Origin: a bacterium UBP9_UBA1432
GTDB lineage: Bacteria > Vulcanimicrobiota > Xenobia > Xenobiales > Xenobiaceae
Length of the DNA: 14,529 bases
Assembly: GCA_002329445.1 (NCBI GenBank)
Contig: DCTU01000142.1
Span: forward strand, 1-14,529
Direction: 5' to 3'
Shown: positions 8,901 to 14,271 of the stretch, in pieces
How positions within the stretch are numbered: position 1 is the first letter of the stretch
How the letters are laid out: each line of letters starts with the position of its first letter
Program-made: the position numbers and the translations under genes
Notes under the pieces: generated by a model
What the model saw: the letters and a program-made list of their open reading frames with translations, nothing else
What the model was told of the DNA's origin: nothing
Database searches by the model: none

Positions 8901-10218
8901 ACAACGAACCGACATCGGTGTCCTGGGGTGAAAGGCCGACCTCCCCCGGGGGATCCTGCAGGCTGCGTCGGACAATCCACTCGCCGGGCGGCAGTGTGGC
9001 GGGCCGAGGACTGCGTTCCCAGCGCTGACGATGATTCCTCCGGCGCAGGACCTGCAGCACCCGCTCGCCGGCGTCCTGCACGGCCTCACCGAAGCAGAAC
9101 CTCAGCAGGTGCAACTCCTCCGAATGACGCAGGCGGGCGATCCGGAACCCCAGATCGGCGGCATGGGGGGGTTCCCAGCACACCGGAACCTGCCCCAGGC
9201 CCTGAAGCTGCGCCTGCAACTCGGCCAGACTCAAAGCTCCTCCCAGATGGTCCTGCAGCAACGGAGCCGCCATGAAGGACTCCGGCAGATCGCCCTTCCA
9301 TCCGCAGGCAAGATGCACCAGCACTCTTTTGGACTCTTCTGCTTCCTGACCCAGGCCATCCTCCCCGAGGGATGCCGCCAGAGCCTCGGCGCACGCGGCG
9401 CCGAACGCGGAGAGGTCCTCCAGCAGGGCCGTCAACCGATGGTCCTCGACGACATCCGAATGCGAAGCGTTCCGCCCCAGATCCTCGTGCCAGGCCACAG
9501 CCTGGAGGGGGACGGCCAGGGATGGGCTCCGGCGGCCGACCACGACCCCCCGGGAGACCAGCGTCAACGCGCTGGCCTCTCCTTCCCGGGACACGACCGC
9601 CCGGAAACGCGGAGGCCCTTCAGGGGGGAGCGAACGGACCGGTCCCAGCCCGCGCAGGTCGGGCGGCAAGCGCACATCCCTGCCTCCGATGCGGATGGGA
9701 ATCGGCGCGTAGCGGGCCTCCCCTGCCAGCAACGCCTCCTCAGGCCAGTTCCTGGAGCGTCCTGGGCTCGCCCCCTCCACCAGCAGGCGGTGGCAGGAGA
9801 ACACCCCTGGCCCCGAGGACTCCCCCTCCCGGGCCCGTTCCAGCCAGAAGCCGGAGGGGGACTCCAGACGCAGGTGCTGGATCGACAGGGTTTCCAAGGC
9901 TGCGCAAGCCATGGCCAGGGCCCGAAGGGCCGTCCCCACGGGGCCGGTGGGCACCGTCAACAGGTGGTCATCCAGGGCGGCGAGGCCTTCGGCGGGAAGA
10001 GGTTGCCCTCCGAATCGCACCTCCAAGGTCCCCCCAAGTTCAAGGTCCAGGGCCTCTGACCCCAGGACCACGGCGGCTTCGACCAGCTCCAGTACGTAGC
10101 GACGCGGGTCGGTCAACTGGAAGCGGGCCATCTTCTGACGCGCCTTGGCCCGATCCAGGGTGAAGAGCCCACGCGAATCCAGACGTCCGGCCTGGCGGAG
10201 TTCTTCCAGCAGGCTCAT
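5926..10218 (-). CDS. Giant (1430-residue) protein with a degenerate Hsp90-like GHKL head and five body repeats
   Basis: I recognise no named family. Residues 1-130 look like a GHKL ATPase fold that has lost its site: the N-box equivalent reads LELVEAAV (43-50) with Ala where Asn should be, and no DxGxG or GxxGxG follows. Residues about 205-350 are collinear with the body of the neighbouring Hsp90-like ATPase. Four further copies of that body follow from about residues 425, 645, 857 and 1069. Each has a hairpin Gly (G224, G446, G666, G876, G1089), an Asp 34-36 residues later (D259, D480, D702, D911, D1124), and an SLxxL-like motif (starting at 330, 550, 768, 979, 1198) after an 'APLF'-like strand. 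Residues 1270-1430 form a separate tail ending in an acidic helical stretch. There is no signal peptide or membrane helix. The ATG has a strong GGAGGAGA site and overlaps the previous stop by 4 bp, so translation is probably coupled to the ATPase gene. It may be a scaffold or chaperone partner (inference). Confidence 0.85.
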   Translation of the reverse strand: MSLLEELRQAGRLDSRGLFTLDRAKARQKMARFQLTDPRRYVLELVEAAVVLGSEALDLELGGTLEVRFGGQPLPAEGLAALDDHLLTVPTGPVGTALRALAMACAALETLSIQHLRLESPSGFWLERAREGESSGPGVFSCHRLLVEGASPGRSRNWPEEALLAGEARYAPIPIRIGGRDVRLPPDLRGLGPVRSLPPEGPPRFRAVVSREGEASALTLVSRGVVVGRRSPSLAVPLQAVAWHEDLGRNASHSDVVEDHRLTALLEDLSAFGAACAEALAASLGEDGLGQEAEESKRVLVHLACGWKGDLPESFMAAPLLQDHLGGALSLAELQAQLQGLGQVPVCWEPPHAADLGFRIARLRHSEELHLLRFCFGEAVQDAGERVLQVLRRRNHRQRWERSPRPATLPPGEWIVRRSLQDPPGEVGLSPQDTDVGSLLHVLYRGRLLESRELATPLSYVAVLDFQDLEIEDDWSAASDTASFRKALERLDHHGEELYEELAARGGPWTPAECDHLELAFEMWGERGRMPPEPLRSLPWFAEMREGMVSLDRLVSRPTVFLVEPEEVDLPLDLPEPVWPDAAFVRTDSLARRVLEGILPGRVSPAAPELARLSELALRFRTRRQPVLPESGELLVRVEVASGSARGQLGIVTGGERGILHLLREGVFLQTRTLTPTGPPFEAVMECPRLQPAADWKAIQTDQAWSEVLALVREAETRAGVLLAWSWHQGRLPVQARTSVQVALRTWPDLAEKAAAAPLFLTAEGLVSLDRLRGAVEQGEELLTARDLDLEAVPGKLVLPESECALIRQLLPRARFASARPWLDAQRARAEFLLRPPHPLRLSERTLARRALRPPLEGEVALVEAGGGEVQVLLEGRLLQHLSRVLPPTVQVVVQAPGVQPDARYRQVLQDEAWEELLQSLAAEVGLLARELLDGLPRPGSDEARALLSLLAWPALPESVRAALEEAPLLRVLPDQALGLAEVRRRMGRKPFLLVSPRFGIPRDGRLVVQADADLQLVLRAVLKRNCRDDSENLARDAQYLTHLKKAARLPRRLSGCLLVLSVEGASLTGEIGFPARARRGSLVALHQGQPLGQLEMPHHLSQAIVEGSFRLDAGGALLPLTRDQRRELREHQVRLYGLLAQRHPDLSGRDREQAREALLAFALEERSALGGRSPAGEVLERILALPLVEVVGGRQVSLAALLAEDQARGRLVCVSRKPLWNSSNQEELLPILPAGSPVRELCTRLLGQAHLEEVSSPGLGQVLTGALQAANRSRTAASAWWGNTLERLGERLNTPVFPDASERKASAAATEVESGNPEAELLKALRREFALVARGQVRKRGSRRLESLDWGLRPLGPPVWVSRERVFLNRAHGTIRWIRDHFVEDPALVSLLLAHLVGLLNEADDAVDDPDEREFLQELIRDLHASFPD
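6409..7014 (-). repeat. Giant-protein body repeat 4 (residues ~1069-1270)
   Basis: Protein-level repeat, the most diverged copy. It has a beta-hairpin start (TGEIGF ... LVALHQGQPLG), Gly1089, Asp1124 in LTRDQRREL, the strand LPLV at 1186-1189 and VSLAAL at 1197-1202. It is followed by the ILPAG...VRELCTRLL stretch that parallels the LP-rich helix in other copies. Boundaries are approximate. Confidence 0.55.
7015..7650 (-). repeat. Giant-protein body repeat 3 (residues ~857-1068)
   Basis: Protein-level repeat. The hairpin is GEVALVEAGG...VLLEGRLLQ with Gly876. Asp911 is in VLQDEAWEELL, APLL is at 967-970, and ALGLAEV (977-983) sits at the SLxxL position with Gly in place of Ser. Strand PFLLV (991-995) follows. 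Confidence 0.62.
7651..8286 (-). repeat. Giant-protein body repeat 2 (residues ~645-856)
   Basis: Protein-level repeat. The hairpin is RGQLGIVTGGERGILHLL with Gly666. Asp702 is in QTDQAWSEVL, APLF at 757-760, and VSLDRL at 767-772. The QTDQAW...APLF...SLDRL layout matches repeat 3 and the Hsp90-like ATPase most closely. Confidence 0.65.
8287..8946 (-). repeat. Giant-protein body repeat 1 (residues ~425-644)
   Basis: Protein-level repeat. The hairpin is PGEVGLSPQDTDVGSLLHVL with Gly446 in YRGRLLE. Asp480 is in SAASDTASFRKAL, LPWF at 538-541 and VSLDRL at 549-554. A strand VFLVEP (560-565) and a Pro-rich linker then lead to the next copy. Confidence 0.62.
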
Positions 10219-11771
10219 CGCCGTCTCCTCCGGGTCGGAGCGGGAAGCCTGGCGGGCGGAAATTCCCGGCGACGCCGGACGGCCCGTTCCAGGAGATCGG
10301 CACCCGCAGGCGCTCCCGCCTCCAGATCCAGGAGCACGCTGCGAGCCAGCAGGAATCCCGCCAGGTTGGGTTCCTTCCGCCCCAAGCAGGCACAGGGCTC
10401 AGACAACCCGCGGCCGGCCTGCAGGGCCAGGATGGGCCCCTGGGATGAATCGCGGCGATGAGCCCGGTCCAGGGCGCGGATCCGCACGGCCCGCGGCAGC
10501 CCCGCCACCGGTTCGACCAGGCGCACCTCCCGGATACCCTGTCCCTCCAGAAGGGCGCACAACTCTTCCAGAAGGGGCTCGTCTTCCGGCTGGACGGCAG
10601 ATTCTTTGGGGAGGAACCAGCGCTGTGCCACGGGCACCGGAACCAGACCGGCAGCCTGGAGGGCCTCGAATCGGGGATCCGTCTCGCCCTGGACGAGGAC
10701 GACCTGGGCGCCTTCGGCGGCGGCGGCCCGGGCCAGTTCGTCCTCCTCCACCGAGTAGCAGGGCCCCTCGCGGCTCCGCAGGTCGCCCAGGCTGAAGCGA
10801 CTCGAGTCCAGACCATCGAAGACCGGGATCCGCTCCACACGAGGACCCACTCCGGGCCACTGAAAGATGCGGGCGGCGGCCTTCCACAACTCGGCGGTGG
10901 GAGCCTGGCCCAGGTGCTCCATGAGGTGCCTGGGCATCCGGATGAAGGCCGCCTCCTCCACCACCCGCATGGCCTTGCGATAGTTTTCGTCCTGCAGGAC
11001 CTGGTCGCGCGTCAGGGTGTGCTCGAGATAGCGCGAGCGGACCTTGAAGGACACCCCCGGCAAGGGAGAGCCTCGTCCTTCGAAGAGGGTGAGGCCCTGG
11101 TTATAGAAGCCGAAGAACGCGTCGACCGGGTCCGAGGGAGCCACCACGACCTCGGTCCCGGGTCCGGTGTGACGGAACTGGTAGGGTGCCTCCAGGCTGA
11201 AGGGTTGATTCAGCGGGACTCCGTCAAAGCAGACCTCCACCTCGCAGTGCCGACACCAGAAGACCAGCGTCTCCCGACAGTCCCGACGGAACTTCGAAAG
11301 CGCGGAACGAGGCATCTGCACGTAGACCCGGACCCGGGTTCCGTCGATGGGCTCGTCCAGCACGATCCGGTCGAAGGTCCGATCCGGATGGAACAGAACC
11401 CGCCAGGCCTGACCCGCGCGGCCGGTGTCCACCACGACCGCACGGGGCTTGACCGCGAAGACCGAGACGAAGCCGATCCCGAACTTGCCGATCTTGGTGA
11501 AGTCCCCCTCCTTGGAGGAGGCGAACAAGCGCGTCAACTGATGGTCGATGATCTCGCGGTCCATCCCCTCCCCGGTATCGGCCACCTCCACCACGGCGCA
11601 CCCCTGCCCCGCGTCGTGGTGGACCCTTTCGTCCACGCGGTTGGTGCCGGCGTCCAGCGAGTTCTGGACCAGTTCGCGCAGGAAGGCCAGGGGTTGGGAG
11701 AACTGCTCGACCAGAAGGTCCAGGGCAGCCGAGACCTCCGGGGCAGGCGAGGGAGTCCAATGAGCAGACAT
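10215..11771 (-). CDS. Hsp90/HtpG-like GHKL ATPase
   Basis: This is the first gene of the operon and encodes the likely energy-using subunit. The 518-residue protein has an intact GHKL ATP-binding domain: N-box RELVQNSLDA (32-41) with Glu33 as probable catalytic base and Asn37 for Mg2+, then VADTGEGMD (63-71, ATP-adenine Asp and glycines), then a lid and GKFGIGFVS (95-103), then GTRVRV (144-149). The downstream region resembles the Hsp90 transducer, with Gly226 in NQGLTLFEG and LTRDQVLQDENY (253-264), and continues to IPVFDG (315-320) and FSLGDL (326-331). At 518 residues it is shorter than typical HtpG (about 620) and I cannot match the HtpG C-terminal dimerisation region, so it is a divergent relative, not htpG itself. 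A TAA lies three codons upstream of the ATG in frame, so the start cannot be far upstream. No Shine-Dalgarno precedes it. It overlaps the giant gene by 4 bp. Confidence 0.88.
   Translation of the reverse strand: MSAHWTPSPAPEVSAALDLLVEQFSQPLAFLRELVQNSLDAGTNRVDERVHHDAGQGCAVVEVADTGEGMDREIIDHQLTRLFASSKEGDFTKIGKFGIGFVSVFAVKPRAVVVDTGRAGQAWRVLFHPDRTFDRIVLDEPIDGTRVRVYVQMPRSALSKFRRDCRETLVFWCRHCEVEVCFDGVPLNQPFSLEAPYQFRHTGPGTEVVVAPSDPVDAFFGFYNQGLTLFEGRGSPLPGVSFKVRSRYLEHTLTRDQVLQDENYRKAMRVVEEAAFIRMPRHLMEHLGQAPTAELWKAAARIFQWPGVGPRVERIPVFDGLDSSRFSLGDLRSREGPCYSVEEDELARAAAAEGAQVVLVQGETDPRFEALQAAGLVPVPVAQRWFLPKESAVQPEDEPLLEELCALLEGQGIREVRLVEPVAGLPRAVRIRALDRAHRRDSSQGPILALQAGRGLSEPCACLGRKEPNLAGFLLARSVLLDLEAGAPAGADLLERAVRRRREFPPARLPAPTRRRRR
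10224..10231 (-). promoter_or_regulatory. Shine-Dalgarno of the giant gene, inside the end of the ATPase gene
   Basis: GGAGGAGA lies five bases before the giant gene's ATG at 10218. Read in the upstream frame, the same bases encode the run of five arginines that ends the Hsp90-like ATPase, and the stop overlaps the ATG as ATGA. This is a classic translational-coupling arrangement, and it explains the odd poly-Arg tail. Confidence 0.75.
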
Positions 11772-11967
11772 GTCGGGTTAACGGAAACAAGCGGCCCGGA
11801 TCGTCCAAGGGGCCCAGGCAGGCAGGCGTGACATCCCAGGCTACTTCCCATCCTCGCAGCGGGCTCCTCCCCACGACCAGGAAGCCGGACGACCGAGGGG
11901 GGGGATGGCCTCTGCCGGCGAACAGAAGGCGACATGCCTCGACCGACAAGGGAGGTCGTCATCCGCC
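11772..11967. promoter_or_regulatory. Divergent intergenic region between the GHKL operon and the zinc-ribbon gene
   Basis: These 196 bp separate two divergent transcription units and should hold both promoters. On the minus strand TTGGAC (11808-11803) is a fair -35 for the GHKL operon, but the matching -10 is weak (TTTCCG or GTTAAC, at imperfect spacing). On the + strand there is a tandem 'ggca'-type run at about 11815-11826 and an eight-G run at 11897-11904. No palindromic operator is clear. Confidence 0.3.
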
Positions 11968-12450
11968 GTGGACAAGTTCTCCAAGAAGGCCAAGGAGGGG
12001 TTGCAGAAGGGCGTGGAGTTTCTGCGCCACCGCGCGCAGGAGACCGTGGAGCTGCACAAGGCCACGTCCCACCTCAAAGAGCTGCAGAAGCGCCACGAAG
12101 AGTGCATCCGGGACCTGGGATACCGGACCTACGCCATGCTGCAGAAGGGCACGCTGGACCAGAGGGTGCTGCGCGAGCGCTACGTCGAGGCCCTGGAGTT
12201 GGAGAAGGCCATCCAGAGGGCCATCAAGGAGCAGGAGAACATCCGCGACCGCTACAGCACGGATCTCCAGATCTTCGTTCCTCCCACCACCGCCCCGATC
12301 TATTGCCCCTATTGCCAGGCGACCGTCCCCCCTTCCTCTTCCCGGTGTCCCGAATGTGAAGCCCCCATGCCCGGTCGGACTGCCAGCCAGGAATCCCCTG
12401 GGGGCCCGCGCGACTCAAGGCGGGCCGGAGAGGACCCTCCCGGTCCCTGA
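11968..12450 (+). CDS. Small coiled-coil protein with C-terminal zinc ribbon
   Basis: Function unknown. From the GTG at 11968 the product has 160 residues. It begins DKFSKKAKEGLQKGVEFL, a Lys-rich amphipathic helix, and continues as a charged helical coiled coil to about residue 100. Then comes a two-CxxC zinc ribbon: CPYC at 113-116 and CPEC at 127-130, joined by a Ser/Pro loop. The C-terminal 25 residues are Pro/Gly-rich and probably disordered. Such proteins are common small cytosolic factors without an assigned role. The start is debatable: GGGAGG lies 12 bases before the GTG, while an in-frame ATG at 11905 has GAGG six bases upstream but would add 21 low-complexity residues before what looks like the natural N-terminus. 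The next gene lies 67 bp downstream on the same strand. Confidence 0.75.
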   Translation: MDKFSKKAKEGLQKGVEFLRHRAQETVELHKATSHLKELQKRHEECIRDLGYRTYAMLQKGTLDQRVLRERYVEALELEKAIQRAIKEQENIRDRYSTDLQIFVPPTTAPIYCPYCQATVPPSSSRCPECEAPMPGRTASQESPGGPRDSRRAGEDPPGP

Positions 12451-12517
12451 GCCGAATCCGGGATCTCCCAGCCCATCCAGGAGATTCTGCGCCGGGGTGG
12501 AATCCCCGCGGCACCTC

Positions 12518-13096
12518 ATGAAGACCAAGATCGCCTTCCTGCGCGAATTCCTGCGCAACCCCGGAACCGTTGGCGCCGTGGCCCCCTCCTCCCCCTCCCT
12601 GGCCCGGGAGATGGTCCGCCAGGCCGGGGTTCCCCAGGCGCGTACCATCGTCGAGTTCGGTCCCGGAACCGGAGCCTTCACCCGGGAGATCGTCGAACAG
12701 GCGGCCCCCGAGGCCCGCTTCCTGGCGATCGAGCGCAACCCGGCGCTGGCGCGGATCCTCCAGCAGGAGCTGCCTTCGGTCCAGGTCTGCCACGACTCGG
12801 TCGAGAACCTGGGTGCGATTCTCCACCGGGAAGGGATCGACCAGGTGGACTGCATCCTCTCCGGGCTTCCCTGGGCCGCCTTCCCCGAGCAGTTGCAGGA
12901 CCGCCTCCTGGAGGAGGCCTGCAAGAACCTCGCTCCCCAGGGATTCTTCGTGACCTTCGCCTATCTGCAGGGCCTGCTTCTGCCTGCGGGTCGACGCTTT
13001 GCCCGCAAGATCCGGGGCAGATTCACCCATGTCGAGAAGTCCCCGGTGGTGTGGCGGAACCTTCCTCCTGCCTTCGTCTATCGCTGCCAGCGGTAG
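12518..13096 (+). CDS. Class I SAM methyltransferase, phospholipid N-methyltransferase (PmtA)-like
   Basis: The 192-residue protein has the layout of the small PmtA / KsgA-related methyltransferases. A short N-terminal helix FLREFLRNPGTVGAVAPSS (7-25) matches the 'FLRxPxxxGAVxPSS' opening of phospholipid N-methyltransferases that methylate phosphatidylethanolamine. SAM motif I is VEFGPGTGAF (45-54), with acidic Glu72 in AIERN ending strand 2. DSVENL (93-98) is motif III, and SGLPWAAFP (115-123) is the motif IV active-site loop. The ending WRNLPPAFVYRC (179-190) is typical of the same group. The ATG at 12518 is chosen because the protein fold starts there. The frame is open to 11828, but that part overlaps the zinc-ribbon gene and looks noncoding. 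The Shine-Dalgarno is weak. Methyltransferase identity is secure. The lipid substrate is an inference, and an rRNA or small-molecule substrate is possible. Confidence 0.82.
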   Translation: MKTKIAFLREFLRNPGTVGAVAPSSPSLAREMVRQAGVPQARTIVEFGPGTGAFTREIVEQAAPEARFLAIERNPALARILQQELPSVQVCHDSVENLGAILHREGIDQVDCILSGLPWAAFPEQLQDRLLEEACKNLAPQGFFVTFAYLQGLLLPAGRRFARKIRGRFTHVEKSPVVWRNLPPAFVYRCQR

Positions 13097-13116
13097 CGCT
13101 CCAGGAAGGTGCAGCC

Positions 13117-13563
13117 CTATTCGGTGATGCAGTCGTTGGAGGTGATCCGGATCTCCCGGGCCACCGTCTCACCGGCCTGACCGTTCGCGTAGCGGACGTT
13201 CTCGAAGGTCATCTTGGCCCTGAAGCCCTTCCACTGGTCCAGGCGATGGCTCTGGTTGGGAGCGTTGAGGGCCGCCTTCTTGAGGTCCCGGACCTTCACC
13301 CGGCAGCCACAGCGGTCGACGATCACCGTGTCCAGCTCCAGCAGGGCCCAGACGCCGCCTGCGTACTGGTGGCTGTAGTTCATCCTCAATCCATCAGGAT
13401 AGACGCCCCGGGGATTGGTGCCGCTCCAATTCGTCCAGGCCACGAAGTTGATCGTGATGTCCTGGGTCTTTGGCTCGGCGGCAGCCTCGCGCCCTCCGAC
13501 CGTCAGGAAGGCAGACAGGACAATTGCCAGCAGGGGAAGCCAGAAGAATCTCCTCAAAGTCAT
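13117..13563 (-). CDS. Small secreted protein of unknown function
   Basis: The 148-residue product starts with a clear signal peptide: a basic MTLRR, a hydrophobic core at about 6-23 (FFWLPLLAIVLSAFLTVG), and an AAA-E junction near residue 30 that suits signal peptidase I. The mature part is about 118 residues, probably beta-rich, with Trp-rich FVAWTNWSGTN, a Cys-Gly-Cys pair in VDRCGCRVKV and a third Cys four residues from the end (NDCITE). The odd cysteine number could allow one disulfide plus a free thiol, or a metal site. I recognise no family. The ATG at 13563 has GGAGG nine bases upstream. The same frame is open further upstream, but that part has no start signal and overlaps the divergent gene. 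It ends 20 bp from the convergent methyltransferase gene, with no terminator seen. Confidence 0.75.
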   Translation of the reverse strand: MTLRRFFWLPLLAIVLSAFLTVGGREAAAEPKTQDITINFVAWTNWSGTNPRGVYPDGLRMNYSHQYAGGVWALLELDTVIVDRCGCRVKVRDLKKAALNAPNQSHRLDQWKGFRAKMTFENVRYANGQAGETVAREIRITSNDCITE

Positions 13564-13731
13564 CAGGATGGACCTCCACAAATCAGGATTCCGCGATTCA
13601 ATCCTGAAGGGCATCGAGAGCTCCGGAATATGATCTGCGTCAGGAAGAGGAGACAGGCGACCCTTCCGCGCCTGCCTCCCCGGCAGGAACACCCTGTCGA
13701 TCCTGGGAATGCTTCCGCCCGGAGGCAAGCC
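13564..13731. promoter_or_regulatory. Divergent promoter region of the secreted-protein gene and the small + strand gene
   Basis: This 168-bp region feeds two divergent genes. TATGAT at 13629-13634 is a good -10 on the + strand, though its -35 is poor. It would start an mRNA near 13641 with a leader of about 90 nt. In that leader CCTGCC (13671-13676) and GGCAGG (13682-13687) form a six-base stem with a five-base loop. The hairpin ends 33 bases before the GGAGG site (13721-13725). Confidence 0.35.
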
Positions 13732-14157
13732 ATGAGCGACGTGACGATTCCCTTGGACCCAACCCGACTTCAGAACCTGCAAGACCTGGAGATCCCGATC
13801 CTGGTGCCGGGCCGGCTCCCCTCGGACCTGACCCGGATCCAGACCACCACCGAGAGGGGCCCCCAGGGTCCCGCCTTTCGAGTCGTCTTTCATACCTCGC
13901 CCCAGCGCTGGGTTGCCCTGCAAGGCTGCAGCGGAGGGGTCGGAGACGTGATGATTGGAGACGCAGCAGAGGACTTCGACACCGAGCAGGCCGGACCGGG
14001 CCGGGTCGAGTTCTACGACCCTGGAAGCCAGGAACCCGTCGATTTTCGAAGCCACTGGCTTCACCCCCAGACCGAGGGGGCCTTCTACTCGCTCAGCGGC
14101 CAGGGATTGACCGAGAGCGAAGTCCTGGAGGTCGCCAGCTCCTTGCGCTGGCTGTAG
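13732..14157 (+). CDS. Small protein of unknown function (possible DUF4367-like fold)
   Basis: This is a 141-residue protein without signal peptide or membrane helix. Residues 20-60 look like alternating beta strands (IPILVPGRLP, FRVVFHTSPQRWVALQG), followed by a Gly/Asp-rich loop (SGGVGDVMIGD) and a second beta region to about 120. The last 18 residues, LTESEVLEVASSLRWL at their core, resemble the 'lt..E.l.iA.SL' ending of DUF4367 and related anti-sigma or lipoprotein C-terminal domains. That is a weak match and the function is unknown. Start choice is firm: ATG at 13732 with GGAGG six bases upstream. A strong terminator follows from 14172. It is divergent from the small secreted protein. 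Confidence 0.7.
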   Translation: MSDVTIPLDPTRLQNLQDLEIPILVPGRLPSDLTRIQTTTERGPQGPAFRVVFHTSPQRWVALQGCSGGVGDVMIGDAAEDFDTEQAGPGRVEFYDPGSQEPVDFRSHWLHPQTEGAFYSLSGQGLTESEVLEVASSLRWL

Positions 14158-14171
14158 TCCTTCGACCCACG

Positions 14172-14223
14172 AAAAAACAACCCCAACCCGGCGCGCTCCG
14201 CCTGGCTGGGGTTGTCCTTCTTT
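14172..14223. terminator. Bidirectional intrinsic terminator
   Basis: A nine-base perfect stem, ACAACCCCA (14177-14185) with TGGGGTTGT (14207-14215), encloses a smaller GGCG/CGCC hairpin. On the + strand it is followed by a T-rich tract (CCTTCTTT). On the minus strand the A run at 14172-14177 becomes a U6 tract. It ends transcription of the + strand gene stopping at 14157 and of the minus gene stopping at 14272. Confidence 0.85.
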
Positions 14224-14263
14224 CCGGACCGACCGGACAGCGCCCGGTCCGACCGGGCGCTGT
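14224..14263. terminator. Strong hairpin just after the wall-peptidase gene, with an alternative pairing
   Basis: ACAGCGCCCGG (14237-14247) and CCGGGCGCTGT (14253-14263) form a perfect 11-base stem with loop TCCGA. Neither strand has a U run directly after it, so on its own it is not a standard terminator. It lies eight bases past the stop of the minus gene and upstream of the true terminator. CGGACCG (14225-14231) can also pair with CGGTCCG (14245-14251), which competes with the first stem. It may protect the mRNA 3' end or act as a pause or tandem termination element. Confidence 0.55.
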
Positions 14264-14271
14264 GGCGGGCG

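Noticed and set aside
2918..11771. Classifying the GHKL operon as a known anti-phage system
   Set aside because: No nuclease, reverse transcriptase, TIR, protease-active or membrane-effector domain is visible, and no mobile-element or other defence gene lies nearby in the window.
11897..11904. Eight-G run as a phase-variable tract
   Set aside because: It sits just before the alternative ATG at 11905, outside the preferred coding region; a single short G tract in GC-rich DNA is weak evidence.
12463..12496. Short inverted repeat (ATCTCC / GGAGAT) before the methyltransferase gene
   Set aside because: It has only six pairs, a long loop and no U tract, so it is neither a convincing terminator nor a regulatory element.
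11828..12517. N-terminal extension of the methyltransferase frame (about 230 codons)
   Set aside because: It is Arg/Pro/Ser-rich, overlaps the zinc-ribbon gene in another frame, and precedes the natural methyltransferase N-terminus at 12518.
13564..14064. Upstream extension of the secreted-protein frame
   Set aside because: It would bury the clear signal peptide inside the protein and overlap the divergent gene, which has a good ribosome site.
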